In this document: in pieces, positions 18,374-32,200 of the stretch
How positions within the stretch are numbered: position 1 is the stretch's first letter
Layout of the letters: every line of letters starts with the position of its first letter
Assembly (NCBI GenBank): GCA_024195265.1
Contig: JAJLRJ010000006.1
Coordinates: 22,525,523-22,589,522, forward strand
DNA length: 64,000 bases
Direction: 5' to 3'
From: Dendrophyllia cribrosa
Taxonomy: Eukaryota; Cnidaria; Anthozoa; Scleractinia; Dendrophylliidae
Made by a program: the position numbers and the translations under genes
The notes under the pieces: generated by a model
Database searches by the model: none
What the model saw: only the letters and a program-made list of their open reading frames with translations
Told to the model about the DNA's origin: nothing

Positions 18374-20460
18374 CACAGTCATAAAGCGGCCGCCAGGGGC
18401 TTTTGCGCAAACGCCCCTAGCGGCCGGGAGCGACGAGAGGCGGCTGTATTCGCAGGCTATAGCTTCATTTGTTAAATTAAAGCAAGTTATTAACCATCCA
18501 TGGTAACCAGAATAGTGCAACAATAACTCAATCAATCGATATAAAGGTTAAAACTGGCTCCTTGCTCTTCGTCTGACTGATTTCATTCTTCCGTTCAGCA
18601 ATGCTTTCTTTAGAATTAGGATCAATTAGTATCGATCCGCTAAATGAAGGCCCGGTGAACAGCGACTGTTTAAGAATAAGACAGTATTTCTGTATTGTCC
18701 AGTTATAAACACACTTAAAGGTCTATTTGGTTGAAATCCTTAGATGTCTCGGAAAAGCCTATTGCCTTTGGATGAAACGCGTACTCATTCCTGGAAGGCA
18801 TTCCGCGTCATATTTCGTTACCGCGCGGCCTGGGCACGAGGTATTGTCGTAGCAGTTCAAGCAGAGAGGCATTTTGTCTGCGCATGCTCCATAAAGAGTA
18901 TTTTAATGAAAGTAACCGCTGGTATGCGCCTGCTCCGCGCACACTCCAAAAAAAATGGCGGTCTACGCAACAAAATATTTGATAATCTTTCTTCTCTTCG
19001 TTTTGTAACGTGTTAGAGTCTGCTGTTAAAAAATCGAAAAATGGTTGTGTGGTTTGTGAGAGAAAGTCTCTACAGAGCTCTTAGCAAAATGCTAGCGCGT
19101 AAAGTGATGATTTTGAGGGTTGTTTCGGAACAAATTCGACAAGTGAAATACAGAGATATTTTTGTGAACGCTGCAGGCGAGCTGTTCAAGAGTACCGTCG
19201 TTCTGAAAAGTCCTTCCATCACATAAGTGCTGTCTTCAAATCATAGTTGAGTATTTCAAGTGCCTCTTTTTCCGAAGACAATGTATTCTATCAGTAATGA
19301 CTCAATCAGCGGGTAGGAGTACCGAAAATACGAGTGTCACTGATTTTAGTTTTACCTAAGGAAACATTCTTAGAAATGGAGGAAAAATTAAAGATATTAT
19401 CAGCGAGTAAGAAACTTGTTTGCATAATTTGCTTTAAATATTTTCCTGAAAGCTGTAATTACCTTCAGTTGGCAGTTAGAAAACTTTTTAGTGACACAAT
19501 TTTAAGGACATCTAAAATTGAAGAGTATAATAACCTCAAACAATGTTGTCCTGACTTAGCCACCTCTTAACTGCTGCGACCTGCAATGTTTTTAAGGGGG
19601 TAGCTAATAACCTGATTGAATTTACCAAGATAAAAGAAGAATATCCCTGGCCATGCTCACCCCACTAATCGTTTAATTAAATAGTAATAATAATATGTGA
19701 ATTGCATGGTGACCAATGGGATGGGAGAACAAACTGCAATAGCAATAACAATGCTGGGATTTGTAGTTTATTCCTCTTACAACTGATTTGTTTCACCTCA
19801 ATATATTTCAAAATTAATGATAGCGTTCATGCTTTTTCTATCAGCTATTTAAAACACAGGAGCAGCTCCCCTAAGAGATAACCTTTACTGATCTTAAGAC
19901 TGCTTGGTTAAGAGACAATCAGTTTTAACTCGAAAAACTGAAAATTTTACAGAGGGAAATTTCAACTTACTATAACATTGACACCCTGAACTTTCATTGA
20001 AAAATCTCCATTATCTCAGATGGTGATACGAAATTAAAAATAACTTGACTTATATTTTACATTTTATTTTTAAAGCCTGGTTCATTCACCAAACTTTTCA
20101 TGAGCTGAACTTAATTCAAATCAATAAAATACTATCTAATAAAAAAAAATCAATCCTTGCTCCAAATTACATTTAATAATTAATTATGCGGTCGATTCAG
20201 CTCGTGAAATTTTGGTTTCTAACTCAAATCCGGTCCACAGTGAAATATTCAATCAAACAGTTGATTCAGATGCCGAACTTTTCATGTACTTAATTCAAGG
20301 TATTTGCTTTGGCTTGCAAAAAGTCTGGCATCTGAACTGGGCTTAAAAGCACTTTATTTTTAAACTTTGGTTGACTATGGGTGTTAAACATCCTTTAAAT
20401 TTTCAAGTGATCAGCATTTAATTTCTCCACACTGTGACACAGTACATTACATAGTATACA
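18374..20460. other. No gene recognised
   Basis: ORFs at 18744-19016 and 19334-19570 show no domain. A 20-bp block, GCATGCGCAGACAAAATGCC, shared in inverted orientation with 23077-23096 (here near 18870-18890), points to an old dispersed repeat. The remainder is AT-rich. Confidence 0.4.
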
Positions 20461-21507
20461 ATGTCAAACAGACAGGCGACAAGAGCAAAGAAAAAATGCA
20501 TCATTTTGTATGTTATTATTACATCTACATCATATATGCATAATATCAGTAACACATATGCATCTGTGATGCCTGACTGGTTCACAGCAGAATTTGTTTA
20601 TAACCCTGAACTTGAAAGACACAGAATCAACACCCATCAACATTATGATGTGGCAATGTTAGAACAATGCAGGAAACGGACGATTTACATCAATTGGACT
20701 TTTATCAAGCTACAGTGTACAGACTGAAGTCAAAGAAGGACTTTGATACTGCATGTGATATAGTAATGAGCACAGGTTTGGCTTTCTTTATGAGGCCAAT
20801 TCTATTGTAGGGAGATCGTATATCCTGGGTTGACCAATACTCTTCGGCAGGAACATTTTCATCTTTCAAATGATATTCGTATCCATTGTCCACTAAGGCT
20901 GATGACAGTCACATCAATAACAGCCTGCCTGAAAATATCACTGGACAGCCATCCCTTTTGTCCATTGTGCCAACTATCGGGCCACTTCACATCTCCCTAA
21001 ACAGCAGAGAACATGTTTTTAATCCATTTCATCCTATTTTCTAAATCAATATATGAAACAATTTTCCCAAGAAGTAAATTGGAAGATACTCTTAAGCCCT
21101 GGCGGGTAAGCCTAATCTTGGAGGTTGTCTATGGGAGCTGGACATTGATACGACATACTGTCATGAAGAAGCGTTCAAGATTTGAAGACCTTCAGTATGG
21201 AACTCTTTTAAATCTGTTGGGCAACTGTATTTCTTTAATCCTCTCAATTTACAGCATTTTCTTTAAACTAAATAATTTCTTAGAATACTGTAGAGCAATA
21301 CTTAGAATTTCGATTACCGGTATGTTCACCTGCCTGAAACGCTGCTACTTCGTATCCCTGGTCATGCTTACCACTTTGGCCAAAATAAATATTAATATAT
21401 ATTTATTCTGTTATAAATATTATAACAGAAATATTGCATTTCCATGGTATGTACTTCAGTATATGGAGTTGTTGCAAGAGCAAATTAATCACAAATTTGA
21501 ATTGTAA
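20461..21507 (+). pseudogene. Relic of an uncharacterised multi-copy gene or transposon family
   Basis: Two open segments: 20461-20727, with WFTAEFVYNPELERHRINTH, and 21013-21507, with VYGSWTLIRHTVMKKRSRFE then DLQYGTLLNLLGN and LSIYSIFFKLNNFLEYCRAI. From memory this resembles a large family of uncharacterised cnidarian proteins that contain similar GSW..RH..M-KKSRFED and ISLILSIYSI blocks, but I cannot verify it here. The second segment ends after a stretch that departs from the pattern. No catalytic motif is evident. It may be a decayed transposase-like copy. Confidence 0.35.
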
Positions 21508-23167
21508 CGTTTTGAAGAATTATAAACAAGACATTACCAATACAATGAAAAGGACCAAAAAGTGTTCCAGTTTTCATTAGGGTAAAAATGACAAACAGAC
21601 AGTGTGAGCATCAGGCATAGATTGATAGCAGTAAACGTGAGAGTCTGAGGAACCTTTCCTAAACAGCCCTCTGTCCTATAATAAGTCATTTGTGTTTGTG
21701 GTGAAGCTCCCAATTTGATCAATATCTTTGCAGCAATAGAAATACATATATTTTATGTGCTGGAAATTTTGTTACATAACGTTTCCTTTGTACAAATGTA
21801 TGACTAACAAATACAACTAATTGTCAATTCAGTTCGAACTTTAATTTGATTTGCATTCCTCTGTGGGGTTAAAAAATACACACGTTGTAAACCAACGTCC
21901 ATTTTAAACTGTAGAATATTAACAATTTAATAATTTAGTATTCTTACAGTTGTTGTATCACTCGTCTCATATCTGTGGAACCAGAGCAGGTTTGCTAAAG
22001 TTAGTCTGTGAGCTTATATTTGACTCAAAATTCAGTTTGCAAGGCAGAAGCATGCTAATGAAATAAACACGAATCGATAGAATAAAGCTGACGCCATTCG
22101 TTTAGAAAACTACATGTACAAACAGAAAACGGCAGCAGTTTGACCTCATGAAGAAAGGGGCACGCATTTTTCTGGGATAAATAAACTGGGTAGAGCGAAA
22201 GACAAATAAATAAACAACGAACTGACTGTGGTGTGGGATTTGGGGGACCGTGAAATAAATAAGTTCTACTTAAGTTTTTACTCAAGTTAGCACTTAAAGA
22301 CAAAAAAGGCAATTAAAAAAATTCCCACTAAAACACGGAAAAAAATAAGCCAAAGTCGAAGTGAAATGAAACGAGACTATAACCGTCGCAAAAATAGATG
22401 ACTACCTACCTTGCACAACAGACTTGGAGAACAACAAGACCAAAGCTTGTCGTGAGCCAAGACTTGGAAAATCCGCCAAAACCTCCCGAATAAAAATTCG
22501 TCAAAGGTTGTAGTAAGAGCATTTCAATCCTAAAGCTGGAACATTTTTTAAAGCCCAGAGTCCTAAGCGACTGCAAAGAGAAAGAAAAGACAATGTTATT
22601 TGAAGTGATTTGAAGCTTGGGGGCCACCGGAAACTTCATGCAAATTTACTTCGAAGTTGCAGTAAAATAAGCTCAAATTCCAAATTCCCTTCTTTTATAG
22701 GATCGTGTATCCGACGATCGTCTCAATATACAAACTCGTGATTCATAACAATAAAGCTTCAGCATCTTAAGACTAACCTTCATCGTTTGCTTTCTAATGT
22801 GAACATCTTGAACTTCGGTAAATCAAATGTCAAACTCCACTTCTTCGGGCTTTTTTCTCGTTCTGTTCGCACTTTGATCATTCAAATATCCTCATCCGAA
22901 GTCCCAGCAAACACCACGAGTATCCATAGTGTTAGAGATGTATGCAAACTTGTTATATTCTTTCATCTGTCTTGAAAAAAATCCTTCTAAAAGCGTAGAT
23001 CGCCCAGTTGAAAACCCGCGGAAGCGCGCTCAAAATAACAAATGGCGCAGTGGCTCAATGTTCCAATTCCTCTCGCGCATGCGCAGACAAAATGCCTATG
23101 TGCTAGCAGTTCATCGATCACATATATTCGATCGTAGCCTGCATTCGTATTTGGTTTCTTTGTATAA
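21508..23167. other. Upstream region of the UEV-RING gene, no other gene seen
   Basis: Minus-strand ORFs at 22055-22312 and 22406-22639 carry no domain. The last 100 bp hold the 20-bp block shared inverted with 18870-18890. A TATAAA at 23163-23168 abuts the start codon, too close to serve as its TATA box. Confidence 0.35.
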
Positions 23168-23209
23168 ATGGCCGTCTCTTGGCAGACAGCTCTCAAAAAC
23201 AAGGCAAAG
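23168..23209 (+). CDS. UEV-RING exon 1
   Basis: ATG GCC GTC TCT begins a 14-codon exon, MAVSWQTALKNKAK, ended by a GTGAGA donor at phase 0. TSG101's first coding exon also encodes 14 residues starting MAVS and ends at phase 0, so both length and position agree. The exon is short and 4.4 kb from the next, hence less certain than the others. Confidence 0.7.
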
Positions 23210-26200
23210 GTGAGAAATTGTTAGTGTTTAAGCTGAACTTATCGGCCAACTATCCATATTATTTATTTCTACTTGCGTATAAATAACTGTTATTTAGGTC
23301 AAGAAATGAAGAATGTTGGAAAAGCATCTGCTTATTTTATTCGTTTACGATTGATTTTTCATCACTAACAGCACCGTGTACCATTTAAATCTGCTTTTTA
23401 GGGCCACTGGTTTACTCAATATTTTAATTTATTGTCATGTGTTCAACTCTCATAAAATAGAGTCGTTTTGAGTTACGTTTTTGCAAACCGGAAGTTAAAG
23501 TCAAATATTGGCATGTTTTTGAAGAAGGACTTCGCGCTTGTTGCCCGGAGGGAATCATGGGTAATCAGAGCAAACATGCCGACAAATACATACAATACTA
23601 TTAACAAGATTGAAGTATTGGCAAGAGAAGCTAATTACAACTTGGGTGAATGCTCCTTTGTTCCAAAAAAATTATTCCTTTAATATACCAGACCAGTTCA
23701 CCTTTAGCGCACTGACACACAATCAAGTAGAGTCAATTGTGAAGTCAATGGCATCAAACAAAGCACCTGGCATAGATAAATTTCCCATTTGGGTCATCAA
23801 AGATTACCTTTCTGGCTGTGGTTACACCCATTCGACTAAAGGCAATGACAAAGTGCCGAATAATAATAGACCTTTATCACCATTGCCTGTGTTATCCAAA
23901 GTCTGTGAAAGGGTCATGCACAAGCAGTTCTCCTCTTATTTGTTATCAAGAGGTCGTCTGTCTTGCAAACAGAGCGGAAACAAACAGTGGCATTCTACTG
24001 AAACAATCTTTGATCCACACAACTATAATTCTATAATGTCCGCAATCAACAACAAAAAATTAACCGCCGTTTTCCTACTCGACATGAGTAAAGCATTCAG
24101 TAGCATAAATCACCAAATCCTCCCAGAAAAACTGCAGGATGTTGGCACCTCTCCACCTGTGATACACTGGTTTCATAGTTATTTATCTTCTCGATTAAAT
24201 CAAGTCATTCACATTAACACAACTTTATCAGACCATCAGCCAGTGGCCAGTGGGGTACCAAATGGAAGCATCCTTGCCCCCCTATTGTTTAACATTAATG
24301 CCTTCCTTTGGTACCAGAACACTGTGCACACCAGTGCTATATGGACAACATTAAACTTCTTATGTCATTCTGCCTTCAGGACCAATCAAACGCAACGGAC
24401 AAGATGAACAAAGACCTACTCAAAATTCGTAATTGGTGTTTTTATAATCAATTACTCCTTAATTCAGACAAGACAAGGCTTATAATATTTTTTTTTAGTC
24501 GTGTAAAATATATTTCTAGCGAAAACAAGCTGAGAGAATTTTACTTCAAACTTTTGCACAGAATAGTTGTTACAAAAAGAGAACTGCATTTATTTGGTAT
24601 TAAAAATGATATGCTTTGCATTTACTGTCGCGAAAATGATTCCATTATTCACACTTTTTCAAATTGTCACTGGTCTAAAGAGTTTTTCTTGGAAGTTATT
24701 AAGTGGTTTAACAAAGAAAATGGCACCTCTTTCTCCTTATCCCCAACGGAAATTCTCTTCGGCACGAGCTCCACCTCCAAGACTGACCTGATTACCAATA
24801 ACTTAAACTGTACTCTCCTCTTTGCTAAATATTACCTCTATACCCAAAAACTAGCACAGAAAAACCTATCTTTAGAGGAATTTGTAGTTAAATTAAACTG
24901 TAGATTTCATCTAGAAAAATCCCCTCTGTAAAATAAAACATAAGTATTATATAATTTAAAATATATTGTTAACTACTATATAGAGTTACTAAATGATTAG
25001 TGCAGCTTCAGACTATAAACAAAAATTGAAATCGCCAATGCCAACCCAGTCTCGGAATGTCTAGTGTAGTGTATTGTTGTAACATCTTGTCATGTATTCC
25101 TTTGTATTGTAACCTTTTAAATCTGCTTGTTACGTAAATGTTTTGTATAAATAAAAAAAAAATCAAATTAAAAAAAAAAAAAAATCAATTACTCCTTAAT
25201 TCAGACAAGACAAGGCTTATAATATTTGGCAGTCGCCAGATGGCCACTAAAAAAAAACTTGACTGCGCCTCGTTTTTCCAACCCACTTCTCAGTGTTTGG
25301 AAATCTGATAAAACACTGTTCCTCGTGTTTTGTATATAACTTCTAGCAGCTGTGAAAGTTATATTCTAAATTGGCTAAACAACACTGCAAAGTTTCTTTA
25401 AAGTTCATCATCACTATCAGCAAGATCGAGGGGAGATTCTCTTAAATGTTTTCCTCTGAAATAAAAGTTGATTTGCTTGCCAGTTTCGAAGTCATGTGCA
25501 TCAACGGCAAAGGTGAACTGACAATTGTTGAAGACCGTCTCCAGTGAACATATTTTTGGCTCCATCATGGTGCTGGCCTTTTGAAGCAATCTGAGGCTTT
25601 CAACTGGCAACTTTCATGGAATCTTCAATGTAGTTGCTGAGTTTTGCTGACATTTCCTTTTGCTGCTCTGTGGAAGTCGCTGGGAGGAATAGCTGTCTAA
25701 GGACTTCAGATTTCTTTGTCCAGCAAGTGCAATGATATCGGAAGGCATGACGTTCTCTTTTGGAAGAGTTGAGATCATGGCTCAAACTTGTCTCCGTTTT
25801 GTTTACATACTTTTAAAACAAAGTGAGCTAAATTCTTGTCCAGTCCTTGTGGCTGTATGTCATCCAGTCGTCTAGTTTCGTTTACAGATTTGGCCATCTG
25901 TAAAAGACGTTAAGGTCACTTGCTGTTTTTTGGTTATATTTTTGTGTCTGTTCTGTTCAATAAATGTTTCATTATCAGTATCGTTCAGTAGCTGTCTTCA
26001 TTTTGTTTAGTTTGTTCACTTTCCTCAGTAATAATAGCAGTTTGGGTTGTTTCAGTGTTTTCTGTATGTTCAGTTAGAAAGTCAGCTGCTGCAATAAGTT
26101 CGTTGTCTTAAAAGTCAGGGCCTCTGTTATTACGCGATGGTGCCATTTCGCATAATCAGCCTCAAATCGCATCCGATCGCATAATTCACGAAAAATCGCA

Positions 26201-29200
26201 TCATTCGTAAAAAATCACACAAAATCGCATAATGTGAACAAACCACACGATACACTTCTATTGAATTATCATGTATCAAATAAACAAACTGCCACTTTCG
26301 ACCGAAACTGCGTTTGTTCTTGGCCACAACAGATCCGGCCACAACAAGCTTGGTAACCGTGTAAATTTCTTGAGCACATGTTTTATTTAGCCTGGTTACT
26401 AAGGTTAACCAAGATGGTCGCTCATTTACAGACTCTTTTCTTGGATTTTGTCGTTCTTTTTGGATGTTCCTTAATAGCTAAAAGCTTCAAAATGTCCCAC
26501 AAAGATAGCAAGCACCGTTTTAAAACAGGTATTTTCGTTTTCTTCCTCTGAAACCTAGCAAAACATGCATAAAAAAGTTCCAGAAAAAATTGCATAATTT
26601 GCATAATTTTCCGCATAATAGTCCTTGCTTATCACATAATTTGCCACGAAAAAATCGCATAATTTCCATTTTTTTATCGCATAATATCAGAAGCCCTGAA
26701 AAGTCAAGTTGGAAAGTTGGAAACAAGTCGAAATTTGGTTCATCCAGTCCGGCTATTTTTTTCTTTGTCCTCCTTTAGATAAAACTGGTCAAACTGGGAT
26801 TTTACAGTGTAATATGCTTGCATATTTTGCGTGCTCTCTTACCCTTATACTGTAAAATGGAACAACAGTGGAATAGTAAAGTGTTGTATGGGAATCCATT
26901 GTCAAATAATTTTGTAAAATTTAATTTTTCAAATTTGAGGGATGTAACTGTGTTAGAAAGCATGCAATAATATTAATTTTTTGTTTTTATCTTGTGAATA
27001 GCGAAGTGGGTTTAACGAGATATAGTATATGGGTACTCTTACATGTATGCAAATTAGTCACTCCATGTCCCTCAACATCGGCGTACGGGAAAACTTTTTT
27101 CGGGGGGTGGGGGGGGGGGCTGAACTTAATTTACCCGAATGAAACTTGTGACGTCATGTTTATTCGTCATGATGATGATTCTAGCACTCGCTGACATTTT
27201 ACTTTTCTACCACTGTGTCAACGATGCGAGAATGAGCTTCTACATCTCGCATTCTTCGCACTTCACACGGTGCCGATAAGATATTTTACGAGACTTTGAC
27301 AAAGACATACTACTTGTATGAACGACCCGATACCAACCACACATACTGTCCCTGAATAAGCAAGATGGTTGCCAAATGTTATACTTACTAATACATGTAG
27401 TTTCAGTCCATGCACGGTCCACAATATCATTCCCACCCTTAACGGACCACAATCATGCAAATTTGTCGTTCTTTTGCCCTATTTAAGGATGATCCTTAAG
27501 TGCTAGAATGATCCTAGAAGGTTCATTTGGTTTACATTTGTAAATGCGGCATCCAGGATCAACAAATAATGTTCTCATTATTTTTTCAGAAGAATGCAAC
27601 TTTGTGTGTTGAAGATGTTGATGGGGTCCTAAAGCAATTTAGCAACTTAATGCCAAAGATACAGAACTATAGTAAGTGGATACAATTTATATTGAGTACT
27701 AAAAATGCTATGAAGGCTCAGATTATATAATTAAGGGCGCATTATTTTAGGACATATTCTGGCCATTCCAAAAACAGAATACCTCTAAAATATTTCACCT
27801 ATTCCTCTCGTAAAATATGGAAAGACTATATGTATCTGGAAAATTTTTGGTGTGTGAGAAATGTAAACATCATAATCTTATTCAGTGAACATTAGTGTAT
27901 TCTGATTTTGGAATGACCAGAATAATTGTCCCAAAAAAAAACCATGTCCTAAGCCAGCGGGGTGGACCTGAGCTCATGGTGAGAATGATTAATTTAATGC
28001 AATGTCATCACTGAATTATATATATATATTTTTTTTTTTTTTTTTTTTTTTTCGGAAAGATGTTTTTTTTTTATTTATACAAAACATTTACGTAACAAGC
28101 AGATTTAAAAGGTTACAATACAAAGGAATACATGACAAGATGTTACAACAATACACTACACTAGACATTCCGAGACTGGGTTGGCATTGGCGATTTCAAT
28201 TTTTGTTTATAGTCTGAAGCTGCACTAATCATTTAGTAACTCTATATAGTAGTTAACAATATATTTTAAATTATATAATAGTTATGTTTTATTTTACAGA
28301 GGGGATTTTTCTAGATGAAATCTACAGTTTAATTTAACTACAAATTCCTCTAAAGATAGGTTTTTCTGTGCTAGTTTTTGGGTATAGAGGTAATATTTAG
28401 CAAAGAGGAGAGTACAGTTTAAGTTATTGGTAATCAGGTCAGTCTTGGAGGTGGAGCTCGTGCCGAAGAGAATTTCCGTTGGGGATAAGGAGAAAGAGGT
28501 GCCATTTTCTTTGTTAAACCACTTAATAACTTCCAAGAAAAACTCTTTAGACCAGTGACAATTTGAAAAAGTGTGAATAATGGAATCATTTTCGCGACAG
28601 TAAATGCAAAGCATATCATTTTTAATACCAAATAAATGCAGTTCTCTTTTTGTAACAACTATTCTATGCAAAAGTTTGAAGTAAAATTCTCTCAGCTTGT
28701 TTTCTCTAGAAATATATTTTACACGACTAAAAAAAGAGTCAATCCGCACCATGTCTGGCTGTAAATCTCTCTCCCACTTTACGCTTGCCTTCAATACTTG
28801 CTTGTCCTTATTTATCAAAAGCCAGTAGTAATCCCTGTTTTTTAATTTAAGTAAATTTATGGTAGTATCCCGAGACAGCTGAAACTCATATTCTGAAAGA
28901 AGAATAGTTTTATCTAGGCATTTTATCCTTGCCTTAATAATGAGGGTCTGAGGTATTGCAGATACAACTTGCATGTATGTTAGGAAATTACAACTGAGTT
29001 TGTATTTTCGGATGAACTCAGCGTAAGGGAGAATTTTTCCATCCGCCTTCAACAGATCGTGGATAAAAATAATATTACTACTGAACCAGCTCCAGGAGCA
29101 ATAGAGACTTTTGTACCTATGTGAGACACACATTTGATTAAGGATTGAGCAATAAGAAAGAAATCGATTCGTGAGCTGAGATTGAGTGCCTTGGACTCAT

Positions 29201-32200
29201 AAGTGAAACTCAGTTTGCTCGGATTTTGTTTTCTATAGATGTCAACAAGCTCAAGTTCTCTCATCATTGATATAAGATTGTTTCGATAAGTATGTGGCTT
29301 CCACGCCGCGCCACCTATTTTGTCAATGGCATAAAGAACAACATTCCAGTCACCTCCTATAACTAGGTTTCCAATGTCAGTGTTGGACATTAAATATTCA
29401 TGTAAAAAATGCAAAAATTCATTCTGCTGTTGTAAATTGTTTGGAGCATAAATATTACATACAGATAAGTTGCCTGCTTCAGAAGCTATGTCCACTGAGA
29501 CAATTCTCCCATTTTGGTCTTTGTTGAAGTTGTTAACCGTCTGACCATATAAGGGGTTAATTAAGATACAAACACCTCTGCTATGAATTGAGCCGTGTGA
29601 AAAGAAAATGTCACCTCCCCACTCACTCCTCCAAACTGTTTCATCACCTGGTTTTGAATAAATTTCTTGCAGAAAGTAAAATAAACAATTCTGATCTTTC
29701 AAAAACCTGAAAATACTTCTTCTTTTAACCTGATTTCTTAACCCTCTGACATTTAATGACATGACACTTAAATCACCCTGGTAGGCTATAGTGGCAAATA
29801 TAGAGCTTAAAGCTAGGAAAAATGCAGCGAGAAATGGTACTCATTTGGTTTGATTGAATAAAAATTGAATTTTCCCCAGTGGATACAAAAAAACACACAC
29901 ATAAATACAAAAACATGGTACATATACTATGTGGTCGCAGCATTTTTAGCGCTATGGTACTGATTCGATGAGTTAGTATTGATCCATGCTCCCTGAAAAA
30001 CGAAGTTTCCTAGAAAAAAAAACTATTCTATGGCGATATATAAGTAGGTCAAGGCTGCAAAATAAGGTCGAAGATAAAACTGATCTCTATTATTACAAAA
30101 CTAGGGTGCCATTTACATACAGTTTATCTGGCTCCGATGCGCTAAAGTAGGCCCTGCTTCCTTGCTTCTTAGCAGCTTTTAATTTTGGTAGCATTAAACG
30201 TCGTCTGTCGATGAGCTCCTTTGGCAGGTCCTCGTAGATTACGAAATTTGTTCCTTTCAGTTCCTTCGCCTTTTTACGCACCAGTTCACGATCAGTAAAT
30301 CGAAGAAATCTGGCCAAGATCGGACGGGGATTATTGCTGATCTTTCTCCCATTTCTGTGCACTCTTTGAAACTCGATTTCCCTCGCGTCCTCAATGTGTA
30401 ATTTTTCCTCCAGAAACTTCCACAGAACCTCACGTGTGTCTTCCGCTCCTTCGCCATCGACGTCCTCATTTAACTCCACAGGGATGTTCACAAATTTGAG
30501 GTTTTCTCTTCTACTGTAGGCTTCTAAATACAACAATTTTTGGTTTAATAAACTAGTCTCAAGCTTGTATTGTGTTTTTAAATTATTTATATCCTCGTCC
30601 GCCTGTTCAACGGAGCCGTTCAAAAATTCTACACTCCTCTCTAGCTTGTGAGTGAGTTTGTCGGTCTCATCGTGTTTCGCTTTAAGTTGTGTGATCTCAC
30701 CATGTAGAGTACTCACATTGCTCTCCAGTTTGGAAACCGTTGCATTTACTTCTTGTAGTTTCACTTCGATCCTATCTAGCTTTTCAAGTTTCTTTTCTAG
30801 CGCCCCAAGTCGGGAGAGAACTTGGTCTAATCGCTCGTTTATCTGTTCCGCCATATTCAACGTAGCTAACGCCTCCTCCTCGTCTCCTTCGATAGATTCG
30901 TTTCTTGGCTTTTTTTCGTCTGGAGAAGGGCTGCTTTCCTCACTGAATTCGCCGCTACTTTGTCTTCTCTCCTTTCGTTTGGAACTTTTATGTTTGCTGG
31001 CCATATAAAGTGAAAGCAACTCGAATTTCGAAGGGAGCTCCACAAAACGTGGCTACACGCTAGCCATGCGCATGCCAATGACCATCACTGAATTATATGG
31101 ATTTGGTTTAATTTATAATTTAACTGTATTGTGTAATGTTCCATTATTATAAAATTCTTCAGTAATTCATAAGGAAAAAACAAAAGAAATAGAAATTTAA
31201 TGAAGGCTTGTAAACTTACCTAATACACTGAACAGCTATGAAATGCTAATTAGTAAAAAACCACTAGTGGATGTATATGTTGTAGTTAATTTTTTATTTC
31301 AGGTAATTTTTGTTTTTCCTTTGTTTCAAATTCATTAGCATATATTACCATACCCAAAAACAATGGAAAAATAAAAATTACCTGAGATAAAAAATTAACT
31401 ACAACATATATGTTGTAACTAATAAGCATTTAATTTTCATTTCATAAATCTCATACAACATGGCCACTTTAATTAAACACCCAAACTTATTATATGACCC
31501 GAAATAATATATGGATTGTACACAATATTGCTGTAGGTTGAGTTAAATTGTTATCAGGTCACCGTAGGCTGATGTCATGCCAAAATTTCAAAATTAAGGC
31601 TGTACTTCCAGGGTCAGATCTAGCTAGGGAAGGGGTGCAGGGAGTGCCCCCCCCCCCCCCCCCCCCCCCCCACTGAGATGACCTGCATCTTTCTAATATA
31701 ACTAGTATTCTGCAAAGAAACGAAAAAAAACTAAAGTATGTGGAGTATGTGGTTTATTGGTGTTTACATCACCCTTCAGTTACATCATTCCGTAGAGGTG
31801 CACCCCCTCCTAAGAAAAATCCTGGATCTGCCCCTGACCTCCCATTACCAGATTTACTCATATAGATGCCTGGGCCTGTTTTCTGTAAAATCTGCATCTT
31901 AAATAGGCATTAATTTTGATGTCAGGGCGTTTTCTTCCTTATGTTTTAGTGTTTTATTTGGAATTGAAAAGGCCTGCTTTATTGCTGTAACAGAGGCACT
32001 ATAATAAAACAATGCTTTAAAAGAGCTGAGTGACAAGTTTTAAAATCAGAGGTCAACTCGGAACACAAAATATGCTTCTCCATAGCATCACTGACTACAT
32101 ACACTGTATGTACTTTGGGAGGTTGTAGTTCATTTTTCCTACTTTGTTCATTACAATACAGCCATATTGATAATAAGTGTTTTCCAAATAAATGCCCCCC

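Larger units (their letters stand above)
28022..31082 (-). mobile_element. L1/Tx1-like LINE with intact ORF1 and RT-deleted ORF2
   Basis: The element lies between perfect 16-bp target duplications CATCACTGAATTATAT (28006-28021, 31083-31098). On the minus strand the order is ORF1 (30093-31043), a 330-bp spacer, endonuclease (29049-29762), ORF2 C-terminus (28294-29133), 3'UTR and a poly-A tail (poly-T at 28028-28070). The reverse transcriptase is missing, apparently by one internal deletion. The element lies in intron 2 of the UEV-RING gene, antisense to it. Confidence 0.93.

Noticed and set aside
18744..19016. 90-aa plus-strand ORF
   Set aside because: No domain, and it overlaps a short dispersed block shared inverted with 23077-23096.
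22406..22639. 77-aa minus-strand ORF next to a donor-like sequence as a possible exon
   Set aside because: No similarity and no partner exon; not enough evidence to call a gene.
23163..23168. TATAAA as promoter TATA box of the UEV-RING gene
   Set aside because: It touches the start codon, leaving no room for a 5'UTR.
28434..28658. 74-aa ORF repeated at 24567-24791
   Set aside because: An alternative-frame shadow of the duplicated L1 ORF2 C-terminus, not an independent repeated gene.
30652..31008. Serine-rich plus-strand ORF of 118 aa
   Set aside because: Antisense shadow of the intact L1 ORF1 coiled-coil region.
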